A DNA stretch of 64,000 bases from positions 4,301,156 to 4,365,155 of the forward strand of contig OX637361.1 of assembly GCA_951799405.1 (NCBI GenBank), written 5' to 3'. Both the position numbers and the translations under genes were made by a program. This DNA is from Agapetus fuscipes. Its lineage: Eukaryota > Arthropoda > Insecta > Trichoptera > Glossosomatidae. Of this stretch, positions 8,824 to 17,829 are shown one piece after another. The notes below the pieces were generated by a model that saw nothing but the letters and a program-made list of their open reading frames with translations, did no database searches and had not been told where the DNA came from. Positions within the stretch are counted from its first letter, which is position 1; each line of letters opens with the position of its first letter.

Positions 8824-9560
8824 GAGGTATGCTACTAGCTTCAGTAACATCGAACTACTCACTTTTAGAGTCATGGGCACGCCTCTGACCTAGTGGTTCT
8901 TGTTAAGTCGTGCCGTTGCTTTTACTTTATGGGAAGACTTTCCACCACTTGAGAATATATACAGCTTTGTATGAGCGTCCATGTGCTGTGGGTCCTTCTG
9001 ACACATACATGCACAACGGGTGTGAGGAGGGTTTGAGCATACACAACACTGGAGGTATGCTATTAGCTTCAGTAACATCGAACCACTTACTTTTAGAGTC
9101 ATGGGCACGCCTATGACCTAGAGGTTCTTGTTTTGTGGCCTTTGCCATTTTAGAAAAAATATAGCTTTATATTACAAAAATAAAAATTTAAATTAGGCTG
9201 ATTTATTTGGTGAGCGCTGTTTTTGTGTGCATCACACCTCAAGAGCCCTCTGCGAGCTTGGTCGTCGCTGTAGAAAGCGCCAATTCTCAAGCAAGACCCA
9301 GTTGTTGTAAGGCTGGATGGGGCCTTTTGATGACCGGTCTTTGGTAAAGGTTTATGAATTTTTCAACCCAGCGAAGAGCAAATTTGAAAATATAAATGGT
9401 ATATTTTTTGTGCTACTCCGGGATTCGAACCCACGACCTTCCAGTTACGAGTCCGAAGTGTTACCACCTGGACTACGGACCGGTCCAAAGTAAGCGTCCA
9501 TGTGATGTGGGTCCTTCTGACACATACATACGTATGAGGAGGCTTTGAGCATACACACCT
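8824..9560. repeat. ~230-bp tandem duplication, second copy split by S1
   Basis: Block P (GGTATGCTA-TAGCTTCAGTAACATCGAAC...TTAGAGTCATGGGCACGCCT) occurs at 8824-8902 and 9054-9134, 230 bp apart. Block Q (GCGTCCATGTG-TGTGGGTCCTTCTGACACATACAT) occurs at 8974-9047 and 9486-9560, 512 bp apart. The extra 282 bp matches the S1 insertion at 9193-9484, so the order was tandem duplication first and SINE insertion second. Confidence 0.75.
9193..9484 (-). mobile_element. S1 SINE, nearly full length
   Basis: In the sense direction it starts GGACCGGTCCGTAGTCCAGGT (RNA polymerase III box A region), has box B GGGTTCGAATCCCGG, a body (TTTGCTCTTCGCTGGGTTGA...CATCCAGCCTTACA...TTGGCGCTTTC) and a 3' part ending AACAGCGCTCACCAAATAAATCA. 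The anticodon-loop equivalent reads CTCGTAA and the neighbouring GGTCGTGGGTTCGA resembles tRNA-Thr. The acceptor stem does not pair, so it is a SINE and not a tRNA gene. Confidence 0.85.
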
Positions 9561-10500
9561 TCCGATCGCGACATGATTCGTCGTTTACACGGACAACGCG
9601 CGCGCTTACAGATTGTCGGTGTAAATTGATGGATAGCTATCCATGTGAGCCTTACCCGGCATGGCTAACCCATTATGACCGGTAATTGCCCCTCGAGGAT
9701 TACAAATACCAAACTAATGCACGCTTTGTTTGGTCCAATGATTTAAATACCAGTTTTACTAAGCACAGTTGTGTTAAGAGCGTTTTATATCCTAAACCTG
9801 TCGTTTTTGTTTCTTAAACTTTATCTGCCTTCTTCATAAAAAGGTTTCCCATACTAATAAGCTGGTTTAATTCTGGTTTTGGATTCAGCCAATCTAATAA
9901 ATGAGGCCGTATGGTCTAAGTTAAAGAGTGACTGTGATGAAAAAATCAAACGAGTAAAAAAAATTGTTTAATGCTTTATTTTGGAAATATTTTCTTTTTT
10001 TAATTACAGAATAATACATTGTTAAGTCTAGCAAGAAGCTGATTTTTATAGTGTGAAAAGTTTTTGCGAAAAATATGAACATACTGAAAATACTTAAATA
10101 ATTAAATTGTCTTTTTGCTGCAATTGCAAAAATTTCAAGGAAGCACGCATTTTAACATGGCATTGAATAGTATAATCACTACAAAAATTGTTAGTTTTTT
10201 GTTTGGAGTTTTTTTCGTTTTTGTATTTCCCCCAGTGGCGTATCGATAAAAATAAACATCCCTTACGGCGCTACAACGCACGGTCGTTACGTCGATACGA
10301 TACGGTTATTGAAACAACTAACAACTGAAGCACCCAATAGAGGGATAAAAGTCGGCCCTCTACTGCCTATAATATAATGCACAGACCCTGTAACAGATAC
10401 GTATATTGAGGTCCGAACGAGTTGGGAAAAAACTATTTGATAGAGTCTATCTATAATTTAAGTTCCAATGATATATTGATAAAAGGAATTATGTAAATAA
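9561..10500. other. No gene seen
   Basis: Mixed unique sequence. 9560-9740 is somewhat GC-richer (GACAACGCGCGCGC) and 10250-10330 contains CGTCGATACGATACGG. There is no repeat homology within the window. Confidence 0.4.
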
Positions 10501-10504
10501 AAAA

Positions 10505-10632
10505 AAACACAGTTTTATTTTCATAAATCGAGTTTTTTTTTCACCTCGAGTACTTTCGTTTTGCTTACGTCATTTTCACGTGGAAACTCTTGAGGTATAC
10601 TCAATTTGTGAAAATAGAACTCTGTGTTTTTT
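10505..10632. mobile_element. ME palindromic MITE, copy b
   Basis: Best-preserved copy: ACACAGTTTTATTTTCATAA at the left and TTTGTGAAAATAGAACTCTG at the right are inverted repeats, with ACCTCGAGTACTTTCG inside. No convincing target duplication was found. Confidence 0.5.
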
Positions 10633-10694
10633 TTTACTTTTATAATTCCTCATAAAAATCAATTTTCACAGTGTAAATACACAAACTCTTAAAA

Positions 10695-10950
10695 GTTTAA
10701 TATATTAATATTTAATGCATGCCCACTAGCAGGCACGCGTATGTTCACGGTTACACACCATGTGCATATACAAAATAAACGAAGCATCACATTAGCATAA
10801 ACTTAGCAACTCCTGCCAACCCTGAAACCAGGGTGGCATTGGCAAAAAAGTGTTAACACCATGGGGGGTCAAATGAATATAGAGCCTGCAACATTTACCG
10901 ACCTTCCCTGAAGCAGGGGGGATATTGGCAAAGTAAACTTACCTTTAAAT
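10695..10950 (-). mobile_element. Unit A, two fragments in tandem
   Basis: 10695-10850 is a diverged body, followed by a second piece (10870-10950: AGCCTGCAAC...CCTTCCCTGAAGCAGGGG). Either two insertions or an internal duplication explains it. Confidence 0.6.
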
Positions 10951-11004
10951 AATCAATTTATAAAATTTACCTACTCTTTCATAGAATAAGATTGAATTAA
11001 ATCA

Positions 11005-11320
11005 GTTTTTTTTAATAAATCCTGTGCGGGAGACTCCCTAGATTCTAGAGACTCTAGCGGGGCTATTCTTAGACATTTTAGTCTTCGATTGAGCCCACGC
11101 TTTGACAAACTAATGATGCATTTGTATGAAGACCTGTCAATCCAAGATGGCCGCAAGTGAACAGCTGATTTGTCTTCATACATGTATAACCAAATTCCGT
11201 TAGTAGGAATGACCGTGGTGATTAAAACTTTCAGCCCAGGCATCATTAGTTTGTCAAAGCGTGGGCTCAACCGAAGATTAAAATGTCTAAGAATAGCCCC
11301 GTAAGGGTCTATGACACTTT
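11005..11320 (-). mobile_element. D repeat, interrupted by a foldback MITE
   Basis: AATCCTGTGCGGGAGACTCC...CTAGAGACTCTA then, after the MITE, GGGTCTATGACAC. The same ~70-bp repeat lies uninterrupted at 37572, 49246 and 57585. In the sense direction it ends CCCGCACAGGATTT-TTAAAA, which suggests a 3' terminus. Its source family is unknown. Confidence 0.7.
11057..11301. mobile_element. 245-bp foldback MITE with TA target duplication
   Basis: Arms of about 65 bp (GCGGGGCTATTCTTAGACAT...; inner GTTTGTCAAAGCGTGGGCTC) are inverted around a ~110-bp centre. TA lies at 11055-11056 and 11302-11303. The uninterrupted D repeats read CTCTAGGGGTCTATG, which gives the empty site. TA duplication suggests a Tc1/mariner-type source. 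Confidence 0.75.
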
Positions 11321-11620
11321 TTTCAGTGTCGCAGAGGTCATATCCGTCATAGAAAGAACTAAGATACTGAATATTCGTCTCAGGATTTGTTTTCAATGCG
11401 TTGCGCGGATTGCCTACAACCAGGCGCAGAACAAAAGTTCAGCTTTCAACGGACTGCAAGGCAAGTTGGTATTTACTATTATTGAGTACCTATACCAGTA
11501 TCCTAAGTGTAAAGCATTACGTTGAAATTTAAACACAGAGTTTAAAAGAATACGAGTATGTATGGAAACAAAGAAAGTACCTCTAGTGAGCGTTGTACTC
11601 TCTTTACGTTTTCAGTGGCG
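11321..11620. other. No gene seen
   Basis: Unique AT-rich sequence. Near 11500-11540 GTAAAGCATTACGTTGAAATT is an ME-like word. Confidence 0.35.
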
Positions 11621-11781
11621 ACTGTCTAGAACGGCACAGTGACAAAACGACGCATGATATAACGATACATGACAGAACTACACATGACAGAACATCAAAC
11701 AGAACATATCTACTTCAAACGGCACGTGAAAAAACATCCCTTGTCAAAAATCACAAACAACACCAACATTTATTTTGCTTC

Positions 11782-11846
11782 CACACGTCATATGCTACTC
11801 CTTCGGGGATAACGCGGTAAAAAGTTTATCTTTGTGTGCAGCTTAC
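11782..11846 (+). mobile_element. S2 SINE 3' fragment
   Basis: CACACGTCATATGCTACTCC-TTCGGGGATAACGCGG and TTTGTGTGCAGCTTAC correspond to the last 65 bp of S2. Confidence 0.6.
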
Positions 11847-12035
11847 TTATTTTTTTTTATCTAATAATGATAATCGGGGGCGTAATTTTTTTTTATATGC
11901 ATTACCAAATAATATATGCATGGGTTACATTTTCTCGTGTATCACTTTTTGTCAAGCCTTTTGTGGTGTTTTTCTGTTTTGTGATGTTTTGTCATGTGAT
12001 ATTTTTTCATTGTGATGAATATATTTTCATGATTC

Positions 12036-12275
12036 CTTGACTTATAGGTTGGTATGAGACTGATCACCCATTCTGTAAAAAATGGTTCACTTTGCCAATG
12101 TCACCCCTGTTTCAGGGAATGTCGGCAAGAGTTGCAGGGCTTATGTTCATTTGAGTTTGGATTTTATTTGTAAGTACACAATCAGCATTTGTAAGCGCGA
12201 TCTACACGTGTTTGTTTGTGGGCATACATCTGAGAGCTTTGAATGAATATATCCTTGCAACTTAGATTATAGAAT
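12036..12275 (+). mobile_element. Unit A, CATTTGTAAGCGCGA subfamily
   Basis: Full 5' start (TCCTTGACTTATAGGTTGG) and end TTGCAACTTAGATTATAGA. It carries the CAGCATTTGTAAGCGCGA-TCTACACGTG variant also seen at 28.4, 42.9, 44.1 and 59.6 kb. Confidence 0.85.
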
Positions 12276-12282
12276 ATAGAAA

Positions 12283-12560
12283 TACTTTCTTGTGATGTTT
12301 TGTCAATTGAAGTACTGTCATTGTGTTGTTCTGTCATAAGATGTTTTACCTTGTGATGTTTTGTCATTGTCATGTACTTTCTTGTGATGTTTTGTCATTT
12401 GAAGTACTGTCATTGTGTTGTTCTGTCATAAGATGTTTTACCTTGTGATGTTTTGTCATTGTCATGTACTTTCTTGTGATGTTTTGTCATTTGAAGTACT
12501 GTCATTGTGTGGTTCTGTCATGTGATGTCTTACCTTGTGATGTTTTGCCACTGCGTCATT
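12283..12560 (+). repeat. 92-bp tandem repeat, three copies
   Basis: Units start TACTTTCTTGTGATGTTTTG at 12283, 12375 and 12467, so the period is exactly 92 bp with few differences. Each unit is itself made of ~20-bp words (TGTGATGTTTTGTCAT, GTACTGTCATTGTG). Confidence 0.85.
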
Positions 12561-12950
12561 CTATGATGGAACCGCTTTCAGTGAAACGCTTAGGTTGAGT
12601 TTCAACGTTAAATGTTTTAGTTGTGATGTTGCAAGAGAGTTGCGAGGGTTTTCTTGACTCGTTGAAACAACTTGAAACAAACTTTGGAAAAGATGTCATT
12701 GTTTATGATGACACAAAACACGGCGGGACTTTTGTACAAACAGTTGTGAGAAAAAGTGCAATAAATATTATCTATACCTGCATCTTAATCTATGATCTAA
12801 GTTGCAGAGATAAAAATAAAATAATAATAATACATTTTATTTTGTTGTTCTTTTTTGTTGAACTTTTCTCGCAGGTTGACATTGCGCCGAACTTTGACAT
12901 TGCGGAGAACTGTGAACAGTTCTCATCAAGATCATCATCATCATCATACT
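12561..12950. other. No gene seen
   Basis: Contains a short unit A tail (ATGATCTAAGTTGCAGAGA, about 12790) and an ME-like word (TTGAGTTTCAACGTTAAATG, about 12597). A 150-codon open frame spanning 12623-13075 runs across these repeats and has no recognisable domain. Confidence 0.4.
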
Positions 12951-12954
12951 TCAC

Positions 12955-13003
12955 GCTGAAGAAGCCCATCGTAGAAATGGGCGAAACGTCCGGAAGCTCC
13001 AGC
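12955..13003 (+). ncRNA. Hammerhead-like motif, Penelope-associated
   Basis: CTGAAGA, then AGCCCAT-CGTAGAA-ATGGGC (a 6-bp stem II), then GAAACGTCC. This matches the order CUGAUGA, stem II, GAAA of hammerhead ribozymes except for one core change (T to A in CTGATGA). Penelope-like elements are known to carry such motifs. The change would be expected to reduce or abolish cleavage. Confidence 0.45.
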
Positions 13004-13047
13004 TCCCACAGACCACGGCAACAGATCCCGGAAAACATCACTCCAGC

Positions 13048-13143
13048 AAGACCCATTTTCTGTAAGGCTGGATGAACCTTACTAGAGACCGGTCTGTTTT
13101 TTAAATGAATTGTTAAGTCAGCGAACAGCATATTTGAAAATAT
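13048..13143 (-). mobile_element. S1 SINE body fragment
   Basis: GCAAGACCCA...TGTAAGGCTGGATG...AGCGAACAGCATATTTGAAAAT corresponds to the middle of S1. Head and tail are missing. Confidence 0.6.
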
Positions 13144-13342
13144 TACTACGAATGAATAGGTTTATGCCTACATGTTTTTGTGATTGTGTGCCTAAGGGTG
13201 TTTACTTGCTGTGTATGTGTGTGTGTAGACGCGAGTGTATGATATTTTGTACCTTGTACTTCTCGCAATCTGTGGAGATATCCACTCTAGAGGCGTCTCG
13301 AACACGCGAGAATAGGCCTTGGTCACTTATAAATATAAGCTG

Positions 13343-13368
13343 CGGTCTACCAACTGAGCTATCGACCG
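13343..13368 (-). mobile_element. S2 head fragment
   Basis: CTACCAACTGAGCTATCGACCG is the box A region of S2 in reverse. No body follows. Confidence 0.5.
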
Positions 13369-13458
13369 AATATATTATTTTAAATAGATTAGTGAAGAGG
13401 AATCGAATTCTCCAACCTATTTCGCCTGACTGGATATCTTCATGCGATTGGGAATGAT

Positions 13459-13704
13459 ATCTAATCTAATCTAATCTAAGTTGCAAAGATATGTTACATT
13501 GAAGATTCACATTACATGCATTTTCAAAACCAGACACGCACAAGTTCGCGCTTGCACATGCCACATGTGAACCTACAACATAAAAACCAAACCTCAAATG
13601 GTGCATACACCCTGCAACTCTTGCCGTCCTTCCCTGAGACATGGGTGACATTGGCAAAGTGAACCATTTTTACAGCATGGGTGGTCAGCCGCATACCAAC
13701 CTAT
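13459..13704 (-). mobile_element. Unit A
   Basis: Tail AATCTAATCTAATCTAAG then the full body. It belongs to the CACATGCC-type subfamily and reaches ACCAACCTATG just short of the canonical start. Confidence 0.8.
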
Positions 13705-13829
13705 GATTGTGAATAATAAGGAATAATAATGCTTATTTTTTGTGTGAATTACGCTACTTCAAAAAATGCGTTAATAAATGTAGACATAAAAACGACAAAT
13801 TTTACAATTTAGGCACGATTTTTTAAATT

Positions 13830-14100
13830 ATTTTTCACTCATTTCCACATTCATTGGACTCTGGGGAGCGTTTCGCAACGTTGCGAAATTTAAAATCAAT
13901 GGCAGACACACGTGCAACAAGGCGTGGTACGGGACTCAAACATTTGCCAAAAGTGTGCAGAACCAACAAGCGGATATTTAATCAAATATGAGGTCGCGAG
14001 TAAATAAATACTCGCCAGAGTTTCGGCGACACTCGTGCTCCGAACAAAGCGCAAAGACCAACAAGGAGCTCCGCTAAAGTTGAACTAAGAAGGGTTAAGG
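13830..14100. other. Single-copy GC-richer island
   Basis: No repeat homology. Contains CGTTTCGCAACGTTGCGAAAT, CACACGTGCAACAAGGCGTGG and CGGCGACACTCGTGCTCCG, with TAAATAAATA between. It is a candidate conserved non-coding or regulatory block. This is inferred only from composition. Confidence 0.25.
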
Positions 14101-14262
14101 TAATGCTGTATACTAGAATACAAGCTGGTCTATGGACCGGTATTTTTAACGTTAGTATAACGACTTTATACTGAGTGAAAAGGATGCACTTATGTCAATC
14201 GTGTGGGTAGTTTCATCATCAGTTTGAAGTCTCGGGTACGAATCCAGCCGACGCAAAAAAAA

Positions 14263-14590
14263 AAAACGCAACTAAGCAACACATAAAGTGTAACTTCTTG
14301 CCGCGTTATCCCCGAAGGGGTCGCATGTGGCGAGTTGAACCTATTTATTTTTACAGGTAAGGGGGCCGGCCTTACGCCAACCACTTCAGTTGAAGTGGGG
14401 GTTTCCCAGCTCCCGAGGGGGCTGGTACTCATTTCTTGTGAAGGCTGAGTAAACCTTGCCGGTATTTTTATTATGGGGTTTGAAATAAACACCGAAACGG
14501 GAAATCATTTCTGACACTCTCCTCGGTGGGATTCGAACCCGAGCTCACGGGGTAGATTGCAAGCACTCTCCCAACTGAGCTATCGACCGG
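14263..14590 (-). mobile_element. S2 SINE, nearly full length
   Basis: In the sense direction: head CGGTCGATAGCTCAGTTGG (box A like tRNA-Lys type), box B GGGTTCGAATCCCACC, a segment GTGTCAGAAATGATTTCCCG...GTATTT(T)A...GGCAAGG, then TTTACTCAGCCTTCACAAG, GGGAGCTGGGAAACCCCC, CTTCAACTGAAGTGGTTGG, GCGACCCCTTCGGGGATAAC and 3' end TAGTTGCG. Internal polymerase III promoter elements and lack of acceptor-stem pairing make it a tRNA-derived SINE. Confidence 0.85.
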
Positions 14591-14596
14591 AACCAC

Positions 14597-14643
14597 CGAG
14601 GGTGTCAGAAATGATTTTCCGTTTCCGTGTTTATTTCAAAAAC
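14597..14643 (+). mobile_element. S2 internal fragment, head-to-head with previous copy
   Basis: ACCGAGGGTGTCAGAAATGATTTTCCG and GTGTTTATTTCAAA match the segment just after box B of S2, in the opposite orientation to the adjoining copy. It forms an interrupted palindrome. Confidence 0.6.
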
Positions 14644-14649
14644 TTTTAT

Positions 14650-15150
14650 TAAAAATATACTAGACGTACATTTGAATGAAAACATGTCGAAAAAAGAGTA
14701 TTTTTTTAATTGTCATTTGTATTTTTAACATTGATTAATTAATATCTGACATTAAGTATCTGTTGAACATTAATTCGCAGAAACATTTAAATTGCTCACC
14801 TACACAAAATTTCGCACACTTCTCGGAAGTACTTATTGCAGAAGCAGGCACGTCAGTGGAAGGTTGTTATAACCGACTACAAGACAAGATTATTAAAACA
14901 AACGGTTCAACACCCAGAGTGGAGGCAATTAGTAGAAGTCAATTCTTAGAAGCTAAGATTTTGCCCGTAAAAGATAATTGTTAGGGAAATCTTCATTAAA
15001 CTGAGAATAAATTTGTATTAAATTATTAAAACATCATCTCTTTCTTTTGTTATACTTCTAATTTATATATTTCTACCTGTGATTCACAAGAAAATATGCT
15101 AGCTTTCACAGATCCTGAGATGGGGTTTTTGTTAGGAATGTATGAGTTTA
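14650..15150. other. No gene seen
   Basis: AT-rich. A 73-codon open frame at 14763-14984 has no recognisable domain and no splice or promoter context. Confidence 0.4.
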
Positions 15151-15152
15151 TG

Positions 15153-15640
15153 AGACCGGTCCATAGTTCAGTGGTAACACTTCGGACTCTGAATGGAAGG
15201 TTGTGGGTTCAAATCCCGCAAAAAATATACCATTTATATTTTCAAATTTGCTCTTCGCTGGGTTGAAAAATTCATAAAACCTTTACCAATGACCGGTCAC
15301 CAAAGGTCCATCCAGCCTTACAGCAACTGGGTCTTGCTTGAGAATTGGCGCCCTGTAGCGACGACGACCATGCTCGTAAAAAGGTCGATAGCTCAATTGG
15401 TAGAATGTTAGCATTCCATGCCGAGAGCAAGGGTTCGATCTTAAGGTTTACTCAGCCTTCACAAGAAATGCGAACCAGCTCCCCCCCGGGAGCTGGGAGC
15501 CCCCCACTTCAACTGAAAGTGGTTGGGGTGAGGCCGGCCCCCTTACCTGTAAAAATAAATAGGTTCAACTCGCCACATGCGACCCCTTCGGGGATAACGC
15601 GGCAAGAAGTTACACTATATGTGTAGCTTAGTTGCGAGTT
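15153..15640 (+). mobile_element. S1-S2 dimeric SINE, copy 1
   Basis: S1 (GACCGGTCCATAGTTCAGTGG, box B GGGTTCAAATCCCGC, body to TTGGCGCCCTGTAGCGACGAC) is joined by GCTCGTAAAAA to S2 (GGTCGATAGCTCAATTGG, box B GGGTTCGATCTTA). Compared with S2 monomers, the ~60-bp GTGTCAGAAATGATTT...GGCAAGG segment after box B is missing. The same junction is seen at 60.99 kb and, with changes, at 41.6 kb. Confidence 0.85.
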
Positions 15641-15644
15641 GCGT

Positions 15645-16560
15645 ATATGTGTGTATACGCGTAAGTTTTTGGTAGGTGTACCTATTCGTATTTGATCGAA
15701 GCGTCCGCTCGAGAAGCTTCCCGTATGGTCTGGTACATGCTAGACTAGACTTTAGTCATTCTATAAATACGGATTGCAGTTCTTTAGAGGGATCAGTACC
15801 CTATTACGTTCAAAAGATTGCCAATAACGTTCTCGGATTTTTATTGACACATCAGATTTTGATTTGTACGCGTTGGCGTTAATTTAATAAAACAAGTAAA
15901 AAAAAAAATTTAGGGTAATCTCTTGTAATACATAATAACTAGAAATATTTGAATCTACAGTATTTGCAAACTTTTCGTAAGATTTATAGAAAAAAAAACT
16001 TGAAACAACTATTCAAAATTCAATTTTCAGGGTGTCCAAAAAATATACTCAGTACTCCGTCGGGATGATCCGAAAAATTGAAATTAAAATTTTGTGAACA
16101 ACTTGGCAGTGCTGTGTCAAACTTTCTAAAGCCGCAAACAAAATGAGGTTTAAAATATAATTACAAATATTCGACAAACAATAGGCCGTGTACACACTGT
16201 AGCGCGTGAGGGAAATTTCTTCCGGCCAATGTAAACATTTATCTTGGGGTAAAAATTTCAGTACGGTACGCTACAAGCTATTTCAGAAGAAAACAGTGGT
16301 TAGTGGAAAGATAGACAAGTGACAAGTGGACAAGTGGACCTTACTAACCAGGATAATTCTGATAAATTCCTTACGACCTTAGGGCGACGAGATAGCGATT
16401 TGTGTCCAAAAATAAGATGTACTGTAATTTTTTTATCTATGGAAATCTTTCGCAAGCGCTAGGAAGCTCCGACTTGGATCTAAAGTGTAAATAATTTAGC
16501 AGAATAGCGTTTCAGATTTAAATTAGAAAATTTTCAATTTGTGTATATTTGGCACGTATG
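15645..16560. other. No gene seen
   Basis: Unique AT-rich sequence. Nothing is recognised. A brief GC-richer stretch is at 16190-16280. Confidence 0.4.
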
Positions 16561-16563
16561 TAT

Positions 16564-16791
16564 TGTCCCCTTAGTGCTTGTTTGGCTTACGACCATCAGA
16601 TAAGCAATGTTTGCTCCTGGACCAATGAAAACTGGAAATTGATTTTAAAAATATTTATAACAACTCTCATATTATCGTGTTTTACGTTTTTTTAAGCTCA
16701 AATTATGTAGAATATGATTCTTCAGGTAATTTCATTGCAATGTCATCTTTGAATCAAATAGTAGAAAAGCCAAACAAGCACACGGAGGACG
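16564..16791. mobile_element. M4 MITE, old copy
   Basis: Ends TGTCCCCTTAGTGCTTGTTTG and CAAACAAGCACACGGAGGACG are inverted repeats. GTAT occurs on both sides (16560-16563 and 16792-16795). The middle (AACTCTCATATTATCG, TTTTTTAAGCTCAAATTATGT) aligns with the M4 copies at 21.5, 31.3 and 56.7 kb. Confidence 0.7.
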
Positions 16792-16856
16792 GTATTTTAT
16801 CATTTTATTGGGACATTTTTTTTAGCAACACACTATTAAAAATCCCCTCAATGATC

Positions 16857-17078
16857 TATAATCTAAGTTGCACAGATATATTTCATTCAAGATTCATATA
16901 AAAAATGCATGTCCATAAATAGACACGTATAAATTTTCGCTTACAAATGCTGCATGTGGACTTAAAACATAAAAACCCAAACTCAAATGAACAGAAGTCC
17001 TGTAGCTCCTGCGTGTCTGTTTGTGGAAATGCATGCTATGTGAATCTTAAGTGTGCTGTATCTTTGCAACATATATTA
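16857..17078. mobile_element. Two unit A fragments head-to-head
   Basis: 16857-17007 is a reverse-orientation body with its tail at the left. 17008-17078 is a forward 3' end (TGCGTGTCTGTTTGTGG...TTTGCAACATATATTATAG). The two tails therefore face outward in a palindromic arrangement. Confidence 0.7.
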
Positions 17079-17083
17079 TAGTT

Positions 17084-17345
17084 TGACCGGTCCGTAGTCT
17101 AGTGATAACGCTTTGAACTCGTAAGTGAAAGGTCGTAAGTTTGAATCCCGGCGGAGCACGAAAAATATTCCATTCATATCTTCAAATATGCTCTACGCTG
17201 GGTTGAGAAATTCACCTTTAACAAACACGGGTCCATCCAGTTTTACAGCAACTAGGTCTCGCTTGAGAATTGGCAATTTCTATAGCGACGACCAAGCTCT
17301 GATGTGTGATTCACACAAAATAGCGCTTACTAAATAAATCATCCT
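17084..17345 (+). mobile_element. S1 SINE, full length
   Basis: Head GACCGGTCCGTAGTCTAGTG, anticodon-loop equivalent CTCGTAA, box B GTTTGAATCCCGG, and 3' end GCGCTTACTAAATAAATCATCC. LTR-alpha copy b starts 8 bp downstream. Confidence 0.8.
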
Positions 17346-17353
17346 AATATTAT

Positions 17354-17822
17354 TGCTATGTAAATAGCAAATACATATTTAAATAGGTAGACATAACATT
17401 TGTAGCTGATGGGAGCTGTATATAAGTAGGATTAATAATTATAAGTACCTAGGGTAAAGAGATTTTATAAGAGATATTACATATAACTAGCAATCATCAC
17501 CATTATGTACTCGAAGCTTTTAGAAGACCGTTCTCTCGAAGGTTCCAGCAAAATTGGCTTCCAGTAACTACTATCGCTGGAGTATAAAAAGCCGCGAACG
17601 GCTTGCAGGAGACAGTCTTCATACGACATTCTACTTTTAGACACATAAGACAGTATAAGTGAACACAAAATATCTGTGAAATAAATGTAAATTGCTAAAT
17701 AAATGTAAAAGTGTAAAAAATAAATATAACTTTAAAAAAAATAATCTAAGTGTAAAATAAAATATCCTGTAAAAAAGACCAGTTTTTAATTTGAAGACTA
17801 TTTGAACCCTAAACACATAACA
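17354..17822 (+). mobile_element. Solo LTR, LTR-alpha copy b (469 bp, intact)
   Basis: Starts TGCTATGTAAATAGC, ends CTAAACACATAACA, and is flanked by TTAT (17350-17353 and 17823-17826). It contains TATAAAAAGCCGCGAACGGC and, downstream, AATAAA words. This uninterrupted copy defines the family structure. Confidence 0.85.
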
Positions 17823-17829
17823 TTATTAT

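Larger units (their letters stand above)
11620..12560. mobile_element. Foldback-like element with GATGTTTTGTCAT arms
   Basis: The left part (11630-11760) repeats ACATGACAGAAC/ACATCAAACAGAAC words. The right parts (11940-12020 and 12283-12560) carry the complement, TGATGTTTTGTCATG and GTTCTGTCATAAGATG. S2 and unit A fragments lie between them. The style matches the foldback copies at 1.3 and 4.6 kb (compare CTTGTGATCAATTTGTCCATG), but the sequence differs. Confidence 0.45.

Noticed and set aside
10971..11396. 141-codon minus-strand open frame
   Set aside because: It lies across the D repeat and the foldback MITE arms; both arms are non-coding.
12283..12560. CRISPR-like array
   Set aside because: The 92-bp units have no conserved-repeat/variable-spacer structure and the DNA is eukaryotic; it is an ordinary tandem repeat.
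12623..13075. 150-codon open frame
   Set aside because: It runs through a unit A tail, low-complexity sequence, the hammerhead-like motif and an S1 fragment. It is a chance frame across repeats.
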